Assembly: GCA_963556695.1 (NCBI GenBank)
Contig: CAUWAG010000004.1
Location: 3,162,001 to 3,226,000, forward strand
Length of the DNA stretch: 64,000 nt
Direction of reading: 5' to 3'
Source of the DNA: Anthostomella pinea
Lineage: Eukaryota; Ascomycota; Sordariomycetes; Xylariales; Xylariaceae
Positions 35,685 through 46,452 of this stretch are shown piece by piece. Made by a program: the position numbers and the translations under genes. The stretch's first letter is position 1. Every line of letters begins with the position of its first letter. The notes below the pieces were generated by a model. It made no database searches. It saw only the letters and a list, made by a program, of their open reading frames with translations, and was not told where the DNA came from.

Positions 35685-37786
35685 ATGGGGTGCAGGATAC
35701 ATAGATGAAGGGATACTGGTGAAAACCATGCCGAGACATGTACGCTTCAACACAGCGACCACGGTCCACCATGCTGGCTATTAATTATGACATTTAATGC
35801 TATGTTTCTTCCCATAAACCAAAGGTCCCACCAGTCCAGATCGTGGAGATGGGAATATACAGACTGTGTAGTCACGGGACTGACCTGATAATCTAGTAAA
35901 TACGACCGATGCATAACTGAACCCTGCCCATACACGATTCCAACATGGACGACAACTCCGCCACGGATTTGACCTAAGGCCCTAACTCAAAGCCCCGAAC
36001 TAGAAGACCAGCGACTGAGGGAACCTACCTAAGTGTTTCGTACTGACATGAATCAAGGATGTGAACCTAAGCTCTAAACGTTCACTGCCTCGTACATGCA
36101 AGTTTGACATCCCGGGCGCCTGAGTATCCGCAGCCGGCGATACTCATCTGTCTAAGAATGACTTGGCAGGAGAACCTCACACGGCCACGACATATTGTAT
36201 CATTGCGTAAGCCGATTCCATCAACGCGTGGTATAGCCAATAGGTTGCCTGGGACGGAGGAAGTCCAAGCAAGCAATGAGCGCGCCTGAAAACGCCAATA
36301 TAATTTTCATGCACCCAGCAAATACTAACAAGTTCGGGTGCCAACTGTGCGAAACTGTCTTATGAATGGAACGTAAGATGACTATAGCTAGCTTATTGTC
36401 ACCAAGGCTTGGAAGAGGTATTGATGCAGTTTCTTCTTCGAGATTAATGGAAAGACGACACAATATCATACAATGCCGCGAACAGAACCGACTAGCTAAG
36501 ATGTATCGACAGTAATTATTAAACTTGGAGTCATGTTATTTGCACCTTACCGAACCCCCTTATTCACACCTTAGTAAAGTCTCCTACCTACCACTTAGCT
36601 GCAGCCCCCTGTCTCAGCACACCAACAACCTTTACCAGGCAGATGGCCACCACGATCAGGCTTCGTATGGTGGTGCCGTACAATTTCAGATCATCAGGTC
36701 ATTTACAGCTGGGAGGTACGTTGCCCAGCTCACAGCCCACAGCTCCCTAGCGTAGATGGCCACCACGATCGGGTTTCGTATGGAGATGCCATTCGGTTTT
36801 AGACCATCATATCCGTCACAGCTAGATACATTGATCGGAGTCGAATGGACAGCTTAGCCGAAGTGGATGACCATTACGATCTGGTTTCGTGCGGTAATGC
36901 CACATCATTTCAGATTATCATGTCTCTCGCAGCTAGAACTGTTGGTGGTGAGCATGGTGGTCAGCCCGCTGCTAGCTGACTGGTGGGTTGAGAGGCACTA
37001 TTAAGGTGCAAAAAGGGAATTTCGATAAGGTCCAAATAAGATAAGTCTAAACTTAAAGGGAAACGTGGGCTTGCTCTTTAGCGTTGCGAAGTGAGTCCTA
37101 CACAATCCTGTCCACACCATGGTTCGGGTCAGATTATTCCTTAGGGGGGCGCAGGTGCTACCATAACGGCATAGAAGACAAGATCGAAGCGCCATCTTAC
37201 CAACATGGTCGATAGTTTCCGTCACCGGTTACGAGACCCATGGCATGGGCAGTTCTTTACCTAACAGTCTTTAAGATTCACAGAGGAGCCGGTTCAACCT
37301 CTAATTGCCCCGCAACATCCGGTCTGAACGGAGCTTACTTGCTCTATGGAGAGAATGTACAAATCTTAGCAAATCCCGATCGTTGACCGTTGTGATCATG
37401 CAGGTCTGGCCTTGTGACGTATCTATGCTCATGTATTTGTGTAGCCATGTATTCATGTCGTTCAGGAGACACCTCCGCAACCACTTGCAGTGCTAGTTCC
37501 ACCACATGATTTCCGAGTTTCAGTGGCAGGTTCCAACAAGAGTGGACACTCGGATTCTTGCGGATCAGCACCAAGTGACACCCATCCAGGCGCACAGCGA
37601 CAGGCACGACGAGCACCATGGGCGTGCGGTTGCTTCGACTGCAGGGTTCGGGGCCGAGGGCGCGGCACCAAGATCTGCTGGCAGGTCCTTGATTAATGCC
37701 TCCAACCTATAGAATGTGGTCAGCCTACAGTAGAATAAGCAAGTGGCATACTTCATACACTCTGGCCTTGACCTTATCGTGACCAA
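35685..37786. other. intergenic gap with a triple repeat
   Basis: No gene seen. Three diverged copies of a ~75-bp element lie at 36641-36940. A 20-bp word shared with 51256 lies at 36528. Confidence 0.5.
36641..36940. repeat. three spaced copies of a ~75-bp element, period ~112 bp
   Basis: Copies start near 36641, 36754 and 36865. All share GATGRCCAYYACGATC, then GGYTTCGT, a conserved ATGCC-like centre and a CAGCT ending. Many differences between copies are C/T or G/A, as expected of decay by transitions. No coding frame runs through all copies. Confidence 0.8.
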
Positions 37787-39009
37787 TCACAACTGCACGT
37801 CATTGTTGAGGATTGTCACCTCCTCGCCTGGTTTGAATGCAGGAAGACCGATATACGGACAACCTACAGTTCGTAGTCAGCTCTCTGATCACCGATGGCA
37901 CCAAGCCCGAAGGGAATAAGCTAGGGTTATCTTACCATCACATCTGAACGCGTCACCCAGACTGCAGTTGCCGCAAGATCCGGTCTTGCCTTGGACTGTG
38001 AAGTCCACTTCATTCAGATCCTCGGAACCAAGCTTGATGGCCTCGAGTTTGGCGTCTGCGTCGTTCCTCTTGGCCTTGTCTTCGGCAGCTATCTTTTGCG
38101 CCAATCCACAAGTGCAGTCTTTGCAGGCACGCCGGCGTTTTCCGACCTTCGGAACGCACTCAGCGGCTACGAAAAGGGGTTAGCAGTTGGAACTGTGGCG
38201 CTTGCATAGCTTGTAGTAAGAGCTGAAGATGTTGAGAGATGACTTCGTTTTTGGACAAGGGAACCAGGGTGGAGAGTTTACTAACGAATAGCAAGTGGTC
38301 TGTTGAGATCTTCCTCCGTCAAAAGCGTATCCTCATCAATCAATTCGTCGTCGTCATCCTCCGGTATGCCAAAGTCATCGCTGAAATCCACGAAGCCTAC
38401 ACCGGTTGGCTTGGCAGCAGGCGGTACCATATTCAGGCTGGTATCCTTCCCATTGGCTTGATGGACCGTCACACTCGGAACAGCAGGCCCGGCAGCGCTT
38501 CTCTTCTTGTTCTTGCCGAAACCTGGCTTCAGAGGCACGGCATCCCCAGCATCGTCGTCGGCCTTCGTGAAACCATCTGCCCCTGGCTGCAGTCCAGCCA
38601 GCAAGGCCTCTCGCGCATCAGCGGTCTCACTGCCCAGTACTAGCGATCCGTCTTGTGCTTGTACCCTGCCGGCGACCTTGAGTGTTGCCACGATTTTGGC
38701 AAAGACGTCTCGGCTCAGTAGGGAAGTCGACTCGGCCCGTGTCCCGTCGGCGTCTGTCAGAACCAGAATGAGATCGTATGTGGCATCAGGGAGGTTCACC
38801 AGACCAGCAGATAGGCGGTCAAGCATCTGTAGGTCTGTGACGGTTCGGTCGTGGGCGGCTAAGACATGGCGTAGCTTTTCCTCGTGGCTCGCGATGCTTG
38901 GCGGGGCAAGGAGGAGGGTTCGGGCAGCAGAGGGGCCGTTCGAAAGCGGGTTGGGGGCGGCCGAGGCAAAGTCCGAGGTATTATCGATCGTCACGACGGA
39001 GGGAGACAT
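37787..39009 (-). CDS. DRE2: DRE2/anamorsin Fe-S cluster assembly protein
   Basis: Proposed exons on the minus strand are 39009..38286, 38166..37936 and 37863..37787 (343 residues; donors GTTAGT and GTAAGA). Dre2 carries Fe-S clusters and receives electrons from Tah18 in the cytosolic iron-sulfur assembly pathway. The N-terminal ~130 residues form the methyltransferase-like domain without a SAM loop. An acidic linker ([19 protein letters not shown]) leads to the cluster sites: the first is the cysteine run C-x10-C-x2-C-x-C around [13 protein letters not shown], and the second is the twin CGNC and CDGC motif. The final exon ends [16 protein letters not shown], the family tail. An upstream in-frame ATG at 39045 would add 12 residues; MSPSVV at 39009 is preferred. 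Confidence 0.95.
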
Positions 39010-40937
39010 GATTTCTGATGCTCTGCTCAGCACGCGCAGAGCCACTGTCGCACTTGGCTTTGTCGAAGATGAGACTGGTGCTGGAAGAATTTATGGACGG
39101 CGGGGCAGTGTCTGATGTAATGAGGGGCAAAAGATGAGACCTGGCAGTCTGCAAGAGTGGCAGACAAGTGTGTGTATCCAATGTCTTGTGTGTTGCGGTA
39201 TCGCAAACGGATTGGAATTGCAACGACCCGGGAGTGAGGCGATTACAAATGTCCAGCGAGGCAGTCAGGCGGTTCACTTGGGAGAGTGAGCAGAGTTGCT
39301 GGATTAGTCAAGTGCTGGACGCAAAGAAGCCCGCGCATTCTCCGCGCAGGCGCAGCTTTTTCTTATCTGATCCGATCGCGGCCAATGACGGGATTTAGGC
39401 AGCTAGTAGCCTGTCAGCTGGTGCTTAAGACTTTCAGCTGGCAGCGCTTTGAAGAAGCTAGATGGCCAGCACTAGACCATTATATTTACGTGTTTTTGAA
39501 ACAACCTTACGGTCCCAGAGTCCCCATCTGCTTGTGAATCTCGAATGACTTCACCGGCCTGCGTCAAACGGGTAGCCGGTACCTAGAAGCACTCATACGA
39601 AACCTTCAGAGCCGAGTGAAACAGTCAATTGGAACAGCCACCGAAGGCCAACTGGGAGATGATGGTATTTTGCGGATACAGCCCCAGAATGGGCGAGTCA
39701 GTCACTCCATCTCCAACACCCTCAACTGCAGGTGTCTGCCATCATCAGCAATGGGTTCATCATGGAAACGTGGTAATACACGGTAGTTGAACAGCTGGGA
39801 CGCAGTCAGCCGCTAGTTGTGGATATTTCCCCGCATCATCGGCATGAAAGGGATCTGGGGTAGTGGGTCTGTCTGACAATGCCTGCCCCTCCCCCCTCCT
39901 TTCCTGCGTTTGCAGACATGCGACAGAACATGAAGGCCATTGAGGTGAGAGCGTATATGCATACCGTAAAGGAGTGAGTGGGCATGAAGTCCCCAAAGCA
40001 ACAACAGCTTCCTCCCACTTCGCCTCAAGGTTTTCTATGTCGGGTATATCGGGGTGAACGGATAAATATCTACCCCCTCTACGGTTCTTGTCTTACCTAG
40101 GTACCTGAAGTAATGACTGGAGTGCATAAGGTAGGTATGTGTACTGTGAAACACCTCAAATACATCCCATACTTACTGTACGTTCAAGCTCTCCGTTTGG
40201 ACTGGGTTGCACGCCGCCTTTGTAACCGGTTATGTATTGACACGCTGACACGGACGATCCAAACTATGATTCTCGTGGTTGTCTGCCTAACTCCAGATAG
40301 GGTTCCGTCCACACCGGCGCCATCGACCGGTGATACTCTAAGCAGACAGGCACTGTATGATTGATGTTAGACAGCTCGAACGACCTGTAGAGCTGCGTCG
40401 AAAGTTGTCACGCGACTGGGTGACTCCCAATTCCCCAAACGGAATTGACCAATCGCGCCATAGATCAGCTCATCAGGGAAGATCATGCGATCTGATTAAG
40501 GTAAAGTCATGAGCAGGTACCTGCACAGCGGGCTACATCACGAGAATGCCTACTTCTATATACATGGCATATACATGCCTCGCACCCCAATTGGAATCAG
40601 TTGTTGCCAGCCGCGCAGACTGAGCCCGATTGACGTCTTCTTGTCTTATGTAGATGGACCCTGAGCCGATCCGATCTACTTGTTCCTCCTCCTTATCAAC
40701 TCCTCCGACTGACTAACACCCCACCTCATCCTGTTCTCCTACATACTACTTGACATCCATCATCCGTCACATCCATTGAGCAACCACCGATCATTGAACA
40801 ACCTCACTCCCATCAATCTCTCGTCCTGGTCATCCATTCATCCATTCATCCCTTGTCACCGTCATCTTCTCTGTGGTTTCCATCTCTGGTCGTCTCTGGT
40901 CCATTGGCAAACATCCCCTCCCTCAACTACCATCACA
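39010..40937. other. shared upstream region of DRE2 (-) and the STF2-like gene (+)
   Basis: No gene seen. The part from about 40670 to 40937 is very CT- and CCATC-rich and probably forms the promoter and untranslated first exon of the STF2-like gene. Confidence 0.5.
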
Positions 40938-41764
40938 AGTAGGTCTCTCTCAACCTCCAGCTAGTATCATCACCCCGCACCGTCACTTTGAATTCAGGTG
41001 TCGTGTGACACCCTTTTGCCCTTTGCTGCTGCCTTTTCAGCTCAACACCGCCTGCATCAATCATCAATCACCTTTGGTCGAGAGTCGTGCCACAAGGCTG
41101 CTTCAACCGGCCATTTCATATACTTCATTTCATGTCAGACAGACCATTGACCAAGGCGGTTTGCAGTGACTCGCTCTCACAAGTTCACCGAGAAGAATCA
41201 CGCCGTCGCTGCCGACGGCGAGGTCGTGGTTCCCCCCCAGCACAACAGCCTGCCCAAGTTCTTCGCCAAGAACGGCTTTGCAGGCGCTGACCCTACCAAG
41301 ATCAAGAAGAATGGCGGAGGCAAGGGTAACTGGTAGGTCCCAGATTCCATCATGTCATTCCCCACTTACACTACTGCCTTTCTACCACGGGAAGCCAATC
41401 ATTCCTTGCTCGCGTGCTTCATGTGGTACATCACGTATGGCCACTGCCAGACACCAGCAATGGCGTCCACACCTCAATATCAGATACTGACCCGTATCCG
41501 CACAGGGGTGAGCCCGGTGAGGAGATCGTCGACATGCCCGACTTCAACTACAACTTCACCCACTCACGTCGCCGCTCCAACAGTAGCGGCGGCTTCTCCA
41601 GCCACCTGGACATGAGATCCAAGTTCGAGGTCAACGACGTCGAGCCCGTCTTTGAAGAGACCCTGCACGGTCCGACGGGCGAGGACGACGACCACCTCAC
41701 CAAGACCGACACCGCCTCGAGCTCCGGCAGCTCCGTGGACGAGAAGGATCACAAGAACATCTAA
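40938..41764 (+). CDS. STF2: STF2-like small hydrophilic stress protein; start codon split by an intron
   Basis: Proposed coding exons are 40938 (one base), 41167..41332 and 41506..41764 (141 residues). The spliced start is A from exon 1 plus TG from exon 2, giving MTRSHKFTEKNHAVAADG. Yeast Stf2 begins similarly (MTRTNKW as I recall) and shares the motif G-x-GKGNWG-x-PG-[ED]-E, here GGGKGNWGEPGEEI, which spans the second splice junction. Family members are highly hydrophilic; Stf2 was described as an ATP-synthase-stabilising factor and protects against desiccation. The C-terminus adds a fungal-specific Ser/Asp-rich tail. No other in-frame ATG exists upstream in exon 1, so the split codon is the best start. 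The first intron is long for this genome (228 nt; donor GTAGGT, acceptor TTGCAG). Confidence 0.85.
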
Positions 41765-42327
41765 GTCGGGGCCGCACGGGGTCTGCGGTGGTGACATGCC
41801 GCCCTTTCAATGCCCCCAAAGCTACTGCAAACATATGTGATATTAGGAGGGAAACTGGCAGGCAGGCGGGCATTTCATATTGCTGTAGTTCTGGCCGGGC
41901 AAACAAACGGATCTTTTCCTCTTCTCAAAGGACTGGCAAATCGGTACGGGTTACTACCATGATGAGACATGAACACGTCTCCTTGCGTTGAACTACGTTG
42001 CAAAGACAAGGATGGTGGACCTGCAGCTGATAATGGTGGTCTGATCCGGGGGACAGTCACCAATGTACCATCACTATATCAATGACGTGGGCTCTGGCAC
42101 GAACCAGGGCCCAATTGTCTTTTACAACATCTATGCCCCTACTGTCTATGATGCACGTGTTATACCCCATGCTTCCGCTGTCTATGACACACGTATCATA
42201 CACTACGCCTGCGAGGTATTTACCTTTTCGGTGAGGCATCTCAGGTAAAATACATTAACATACACTCCGAAACATCGTACATCGATTCCCAGCGGGATGT
42301 CTTCAGCAACACCACCACCAGCCTCTC
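41765..42327. other. intergenic gap between convergent genes, short tandem repeat
   Basis: No gene seen. Two 24-bp units at 42142-42165 and 42178-42201 match at 20 positions, and all four differences are transitions. Confidence 0.5.
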
Positions 42328-44322
42328 TCAGGCGCGAAGACCCCAACTCCTGCCGCGCACAGAACGCAGTTTCTCTCCGCTCTTCACTTCGCCTTCCGGA
42401 GGAACGAGAAATTTTGCCAGAGCCAGCGCCGGGGGCTTCCCCTTGTCGCCCTCGACCTTGAGCCTGAGAAGACGACAGCCGCCGATGTAGTACGAATCGA
42501 GGTTGTGCCACGGGGACCAGAGTACGAGGTGTGCTACCGGCTTCTGTGTACTGCCTGTTCCTCCCGCACCCTCTTCTTCTCCTCCATTACCCACTCCCCC
42601 TTTTCCTTGTTCTGCTTCATCACCTCTAAGACCACCACCAGCACCGCCTACCCCAACACGGCCCTCCTCCTCATCGTCCAGAAGCACGATGGAGCGCCGC
42701 CACATCAGCTTCCCAGTCTCGGGATCCCGCCCCGGCACGGACCAAGCCCTATCCGCCGCCGCACCATCACCATCACCCCCCCCACCACCATCGTCTCCGG
42801 GTTCGTACAGTGCCGCCGGGATCTCAGACAGCTCCGCCAGGGGCCCCCTCTCCGCCCGCAACTCCGCCCCGTCAAACTCCGCGTCCGCGTCCTGCACGAT
42901 GATGCGCCGCCGCTGACCGCGCGTGTCGCGCGCCCAGAACCACAGCGGTCCGATCGCCACCTGTCGCCGCGCCAGGCTGCTCGATCCGCACCTGTTGCCG
43001 CTTCCGTTTCCGTTTTCGGGGCGCATGGACGCGTCCTCGGCGCGCAGCACGGTGCGCGTGATCTGGGCGTCGCGCTTCCCGATCTTGGGCGCGTGAATCA
43101 GGAAATTTGTAGGGTCTTCGGCGGCGACACTGGTGCTGCTAGGAGGCTTCCAGCCGCGGTCGACGAGGGGCGGGACGTGCAACGCGTCACGCAGGCCGGA
43201 GACCAGGAGTTTCGTCGCGGCGGGCGTGACGAGCGCCTGCAGCGCCTCCACGGTGCGGCAGTGCGGCGGGATGCGGAGGGCGGCCGGGTCGGCGGGGTCG
43301 GCGGGCGTCTGCGCGAGGACGAGTCCGTGGTCAAAGGTTGCGTGGTCGAGGGTCTGCAGGGTCACGCCCGTGAGGGTGCGCGCGGCGAGGAGGGTGTGCT
43401 GCAGGGGCGCGGGCCCCCGCAGGTCCGGGAGCAGCGAGGGGTGCAGGTTTAGGCCGCCGTACTTGGCGGCCTTGAGGAGGCGCGGGGGCACGAAGAGGCC
43501 GAAGGAGACAGCTATTATGAGGTTGATGTTTGGGGGCATCTGTGAGGTGTTAGATGGGTGTGTGGGTATGTATGGGAGGAGGGTGGACGGAGTGAGATGA
43601 GATGGGGGTGAGATGGGTTGAGATAAGTTGAGATGAGGGGAGGGTAGGAGCGTGAACGATGGATAACACGCCAACTCATGGCAGAGTGGTGGAAGGCAGA
43701 CTCACGTTCCATCCCGTAAACGTATCTCTCACATGGATCTGCATACCGAGCTCGAAGGCGAGAGTCCTGACAGGCGCTGCGAGGGTAGTCAGTAAAGCTT
43801 ACGTTCTCACATCGTACCACCCCCCAGGGACCAGCCAGGCCACCAGACACGAGTCTGAAGGATCAATGAAACCTCAAGATGTCCAACTGTACATGTAGAG
43901 ATCCACGGAGGAGACAACAAAACATGTGTAAAGAACTCACGATCTTTAACGACCTTGTACCCCCGCCCCGTCCGCTTGCCCGGACGCACCACGACTTCGA
44001 TGGAGCGGATAAGGTCCGGGTTGCGCGCGTGCTCCGCGTGAAGCGCCGCCAGCGAAGCGCAGCTAAACTCGTCGGAGCCGCAGAACAGGATGTGCAACGG
44101 GCCTGACGTCTTCTTCGCGTGTGTCGCTTCATACGATGCGGCACTGGCACTGGCGCTGGCGTAGCTCCTCCTCGTCCATGTACGGTGGCAATGCTCGGAG
44201 ACAGGGATGATGGGTCGGGTGTTGTGCGTGCAGGGATACAAGAGGCGCTCTAGTATGGAGAGCGCATTCCGCGGCCGCGTGTTGAGGGCGCGATGATGCA
44301 TTTTGCGGTTGGCTTTGCTCAC
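42328..44322 (-). CDS. FMT1: mitochondrial methionyl-tRNA formyltransferase
   Basis: Proposed exons on the minus strand are 44322..43941, 43776..43706 and 43539..42328 (554 residues; donors GTGAGT twice). The enzyme formylates initiator Met-tRNA with 10-formyl-tetrahydrofolate in mitochondria. The basic N-terminus fits an import signal. The catalytic domain starts LHILFCGSDEFSCASLAALH and includes the short middle exon ending RDTFTGWN. The formyl-folate site is GGLNLHPSLLPDLRGPAP, followed by GVTLQTLDHATFDHG. The C-terminal tRNA-binding part is enlarged by two Gly/Asp/Glu-rich insertions (roughly residues 400-420 and 455-490), which look disordered. An internal Met at 44301 is an alternative start. 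It is longer than bacterial enzymes (about 315 residues), mainly because of these insertions. Confidence 0.9.
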
Positions 44323-46452
44323 TTCTGAGGCGTGCTGCCTGCCTGGCTGGGTGAGCCTTGAAGCTACCTACGCTATACGTCGCACGCGTCACCGCGTCGC
44401 GTTCGGCATTCGTGATATTGTAGAGAAACCGGTATTGCGAATCAATATATTTCCAATGAATCTGCAGCGGCAAGGCAAAAATCAATTGCCCAAGCGGTGG
44501 TTCGTTCGTCTGATGCTGGCCAGAGCTGACTTCGACTCGGCTTCAAAGAGCTGTAGCTCCCGTGATGAGCAGCTTTCGATGAGCTCCTCCTAATACACTA
44601 TGAGGACATCTATTTGCCTGCTGAAAAGCTGCTAGGATTCAATTAGCCGCTGATTCTCAAGAAAGACCGCGCGGCTTTATATATTACCGTCCTGTGCGCT
44701 TGCGTTGGGCTGTTCAATGTTCTGAGCTGCAAATCACATGTCGGAATTTCGACCTCAGCTCAGCGCGTCGTCGATTCTTGGCACTGACGGCCCGGCGGCC
44801 AGCTGCCGGACCGCGGGCCAGCCCCTTTTCCGTCGGGCACAACCCCCTTTTCGATTGGGTATATGCACAGCCTGCACCTTTGAATAACTGCTGCTCAATA
44901 TTGATCTACTGGCTAAGATGATTTGATATGTGTTAAGAGTCCATGAAGCTGTTACTTTCAGTCGGTTTGCCAGTTAGCCTACCAGCGTCCAATTATTGTT
45001 TTCGCATATCGAAGCGCCTGCGACCTAATCACACGCCTTTCTCAGCGTGCTAAACAATATCAGAACACCTTCCGACGAATCAGCGCCCTCTTCGCGAGCG
45101 CTTGTCACTTTGTTCTCAACACCGATGTCTCGTTCTCGCCCATCATGATAACCCTGACAATTGGCACCAGGCCCCACGATGCCGACAACAGGCAAATTCT
45201 CGACTGCAAGTCGGGCCGCATGAGCTCGTTGCTGGGCCGCTCTCAATGCTAAAATAATCTTTTTGGTGCGGGAAACTGCCAGGGGAGCTTGAAAACTTCT
45301 TCAGCAACATGATCACGCGCCCCGTCATCAACCTGCCGAGCGCATGCACGGCCTGCTCCCGACCCGCTGGAGAAGTCGTCCTCCTCCAACACGAAATCCG
45401 AGAGCACTGAGGCCGCTATCAAGATATGTTGAGATCAAGGCCTTCGCGGCTAGCTATTACGGCTCGACGCAGGGCGCTGGCTCGGCGACTCACTCGGCGG
45501 GCCGGAAGAATGCTGGCCTGCGATGCCGGGACAGCCCGCCTTCCTGTCGCCGTCTGCCTATCTGTCCGTGCTCCGAAAACCGGACGGATCTTACTCCTAG
45601 GACTGTCTGTTGGGGAGCGGCGATCATCAAGGAGCCCATCTTTCCTGCGGGTGGCATCCTTGGACTCGCTCAAGGGCTACCTATGACGCATGAGCAAGGA
45701 GTGCAAGAAGCGAGCCATGTTGCCCATTGGGACGCAGTGCAGGCCGGAGTAGGTCGGATGGGACAGACGTTAGGGTCTAAGATGGCATAGTCGCCAAGGT
45801 CCCCATGCTGTTCCAAACACTAGGTCGCGGACCGCCACTCGCCGCAGTGAGCATGGCCGAGATTAGGGAGGATTTTTGCGATGAGGCAGAATTTTTGTGG
45901 CTCACAACGCATCTGGACGACGCCCTGACTGCCGCCGTGGGATACCAAATTGATGCTGAGCTGCCATTAGTCCCCAGGCTCACCCAAAATACTGGTCGAA
46001 GAGCCTCATTTGCTCTACCGCAAGTCAGCCTGTTCTTTTCGAGTGACAAGAATGCGCAGCTGAACGCCCCTTCCCGCCGTGGAGGCGTCACGAACCTGCC
46101 AGTCAAACAATTTCCGGTACCGACGAGTGCTCAGTTTCTTAAGATGAAGTGTACGGCGAGGGATTTAGTAATTATGTGACATGATTGGCGAAGCATGCAG
46201 GTTGGCTTTCCTTGCATGATGTGAGAAGAGCAGACTTCATACTGAAGGACCTCTCAACCAACAAATTCTTGGCATCTCACCCAGACCAGATAACTTTAAT
46301 AGGTAAGCTGCACCAACTTACCAACGTCAGCTCGATAGTGATCTGGTCACTCTTCCCTTGCGGTTGAAGAGCTCAGGTATCAAAATCAATCATTAATTTA
46401 CCTGTTCCAAAGCTCAACCAGACATCACACGTTCCTGATAACCGTAACGTCC
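44323..46452. other. gene-poor gap, no confident gene
   Basis: Frames at 45344-45790 and 45805-46179 (+) are open for 148 and 124 codons, but I recognise nothing in them and they overlap equally open minus frames. It may hold decayed coding sequence upstream of the O-methyltransferase. Confidence 0.4.

Noticed and set aside
38507..39115. 202-codon plus-strand frame opposite DRE2
   Set aside because: Shadow of the DRE2 first exon, which has clear family motifs.
42505..43600. Long plus-strand frames opposite FMT1
   Set aside because: Arise from GC-rich codons of the real minus-strand enzyme; no family features.
45344..46179. Two plus-strand frames of 148 and 124 codons upstream of the O-methyltransferase
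   Set aside because: No recognisable motif, and minus-strand frames are just as open; kept only as part of the gap description.
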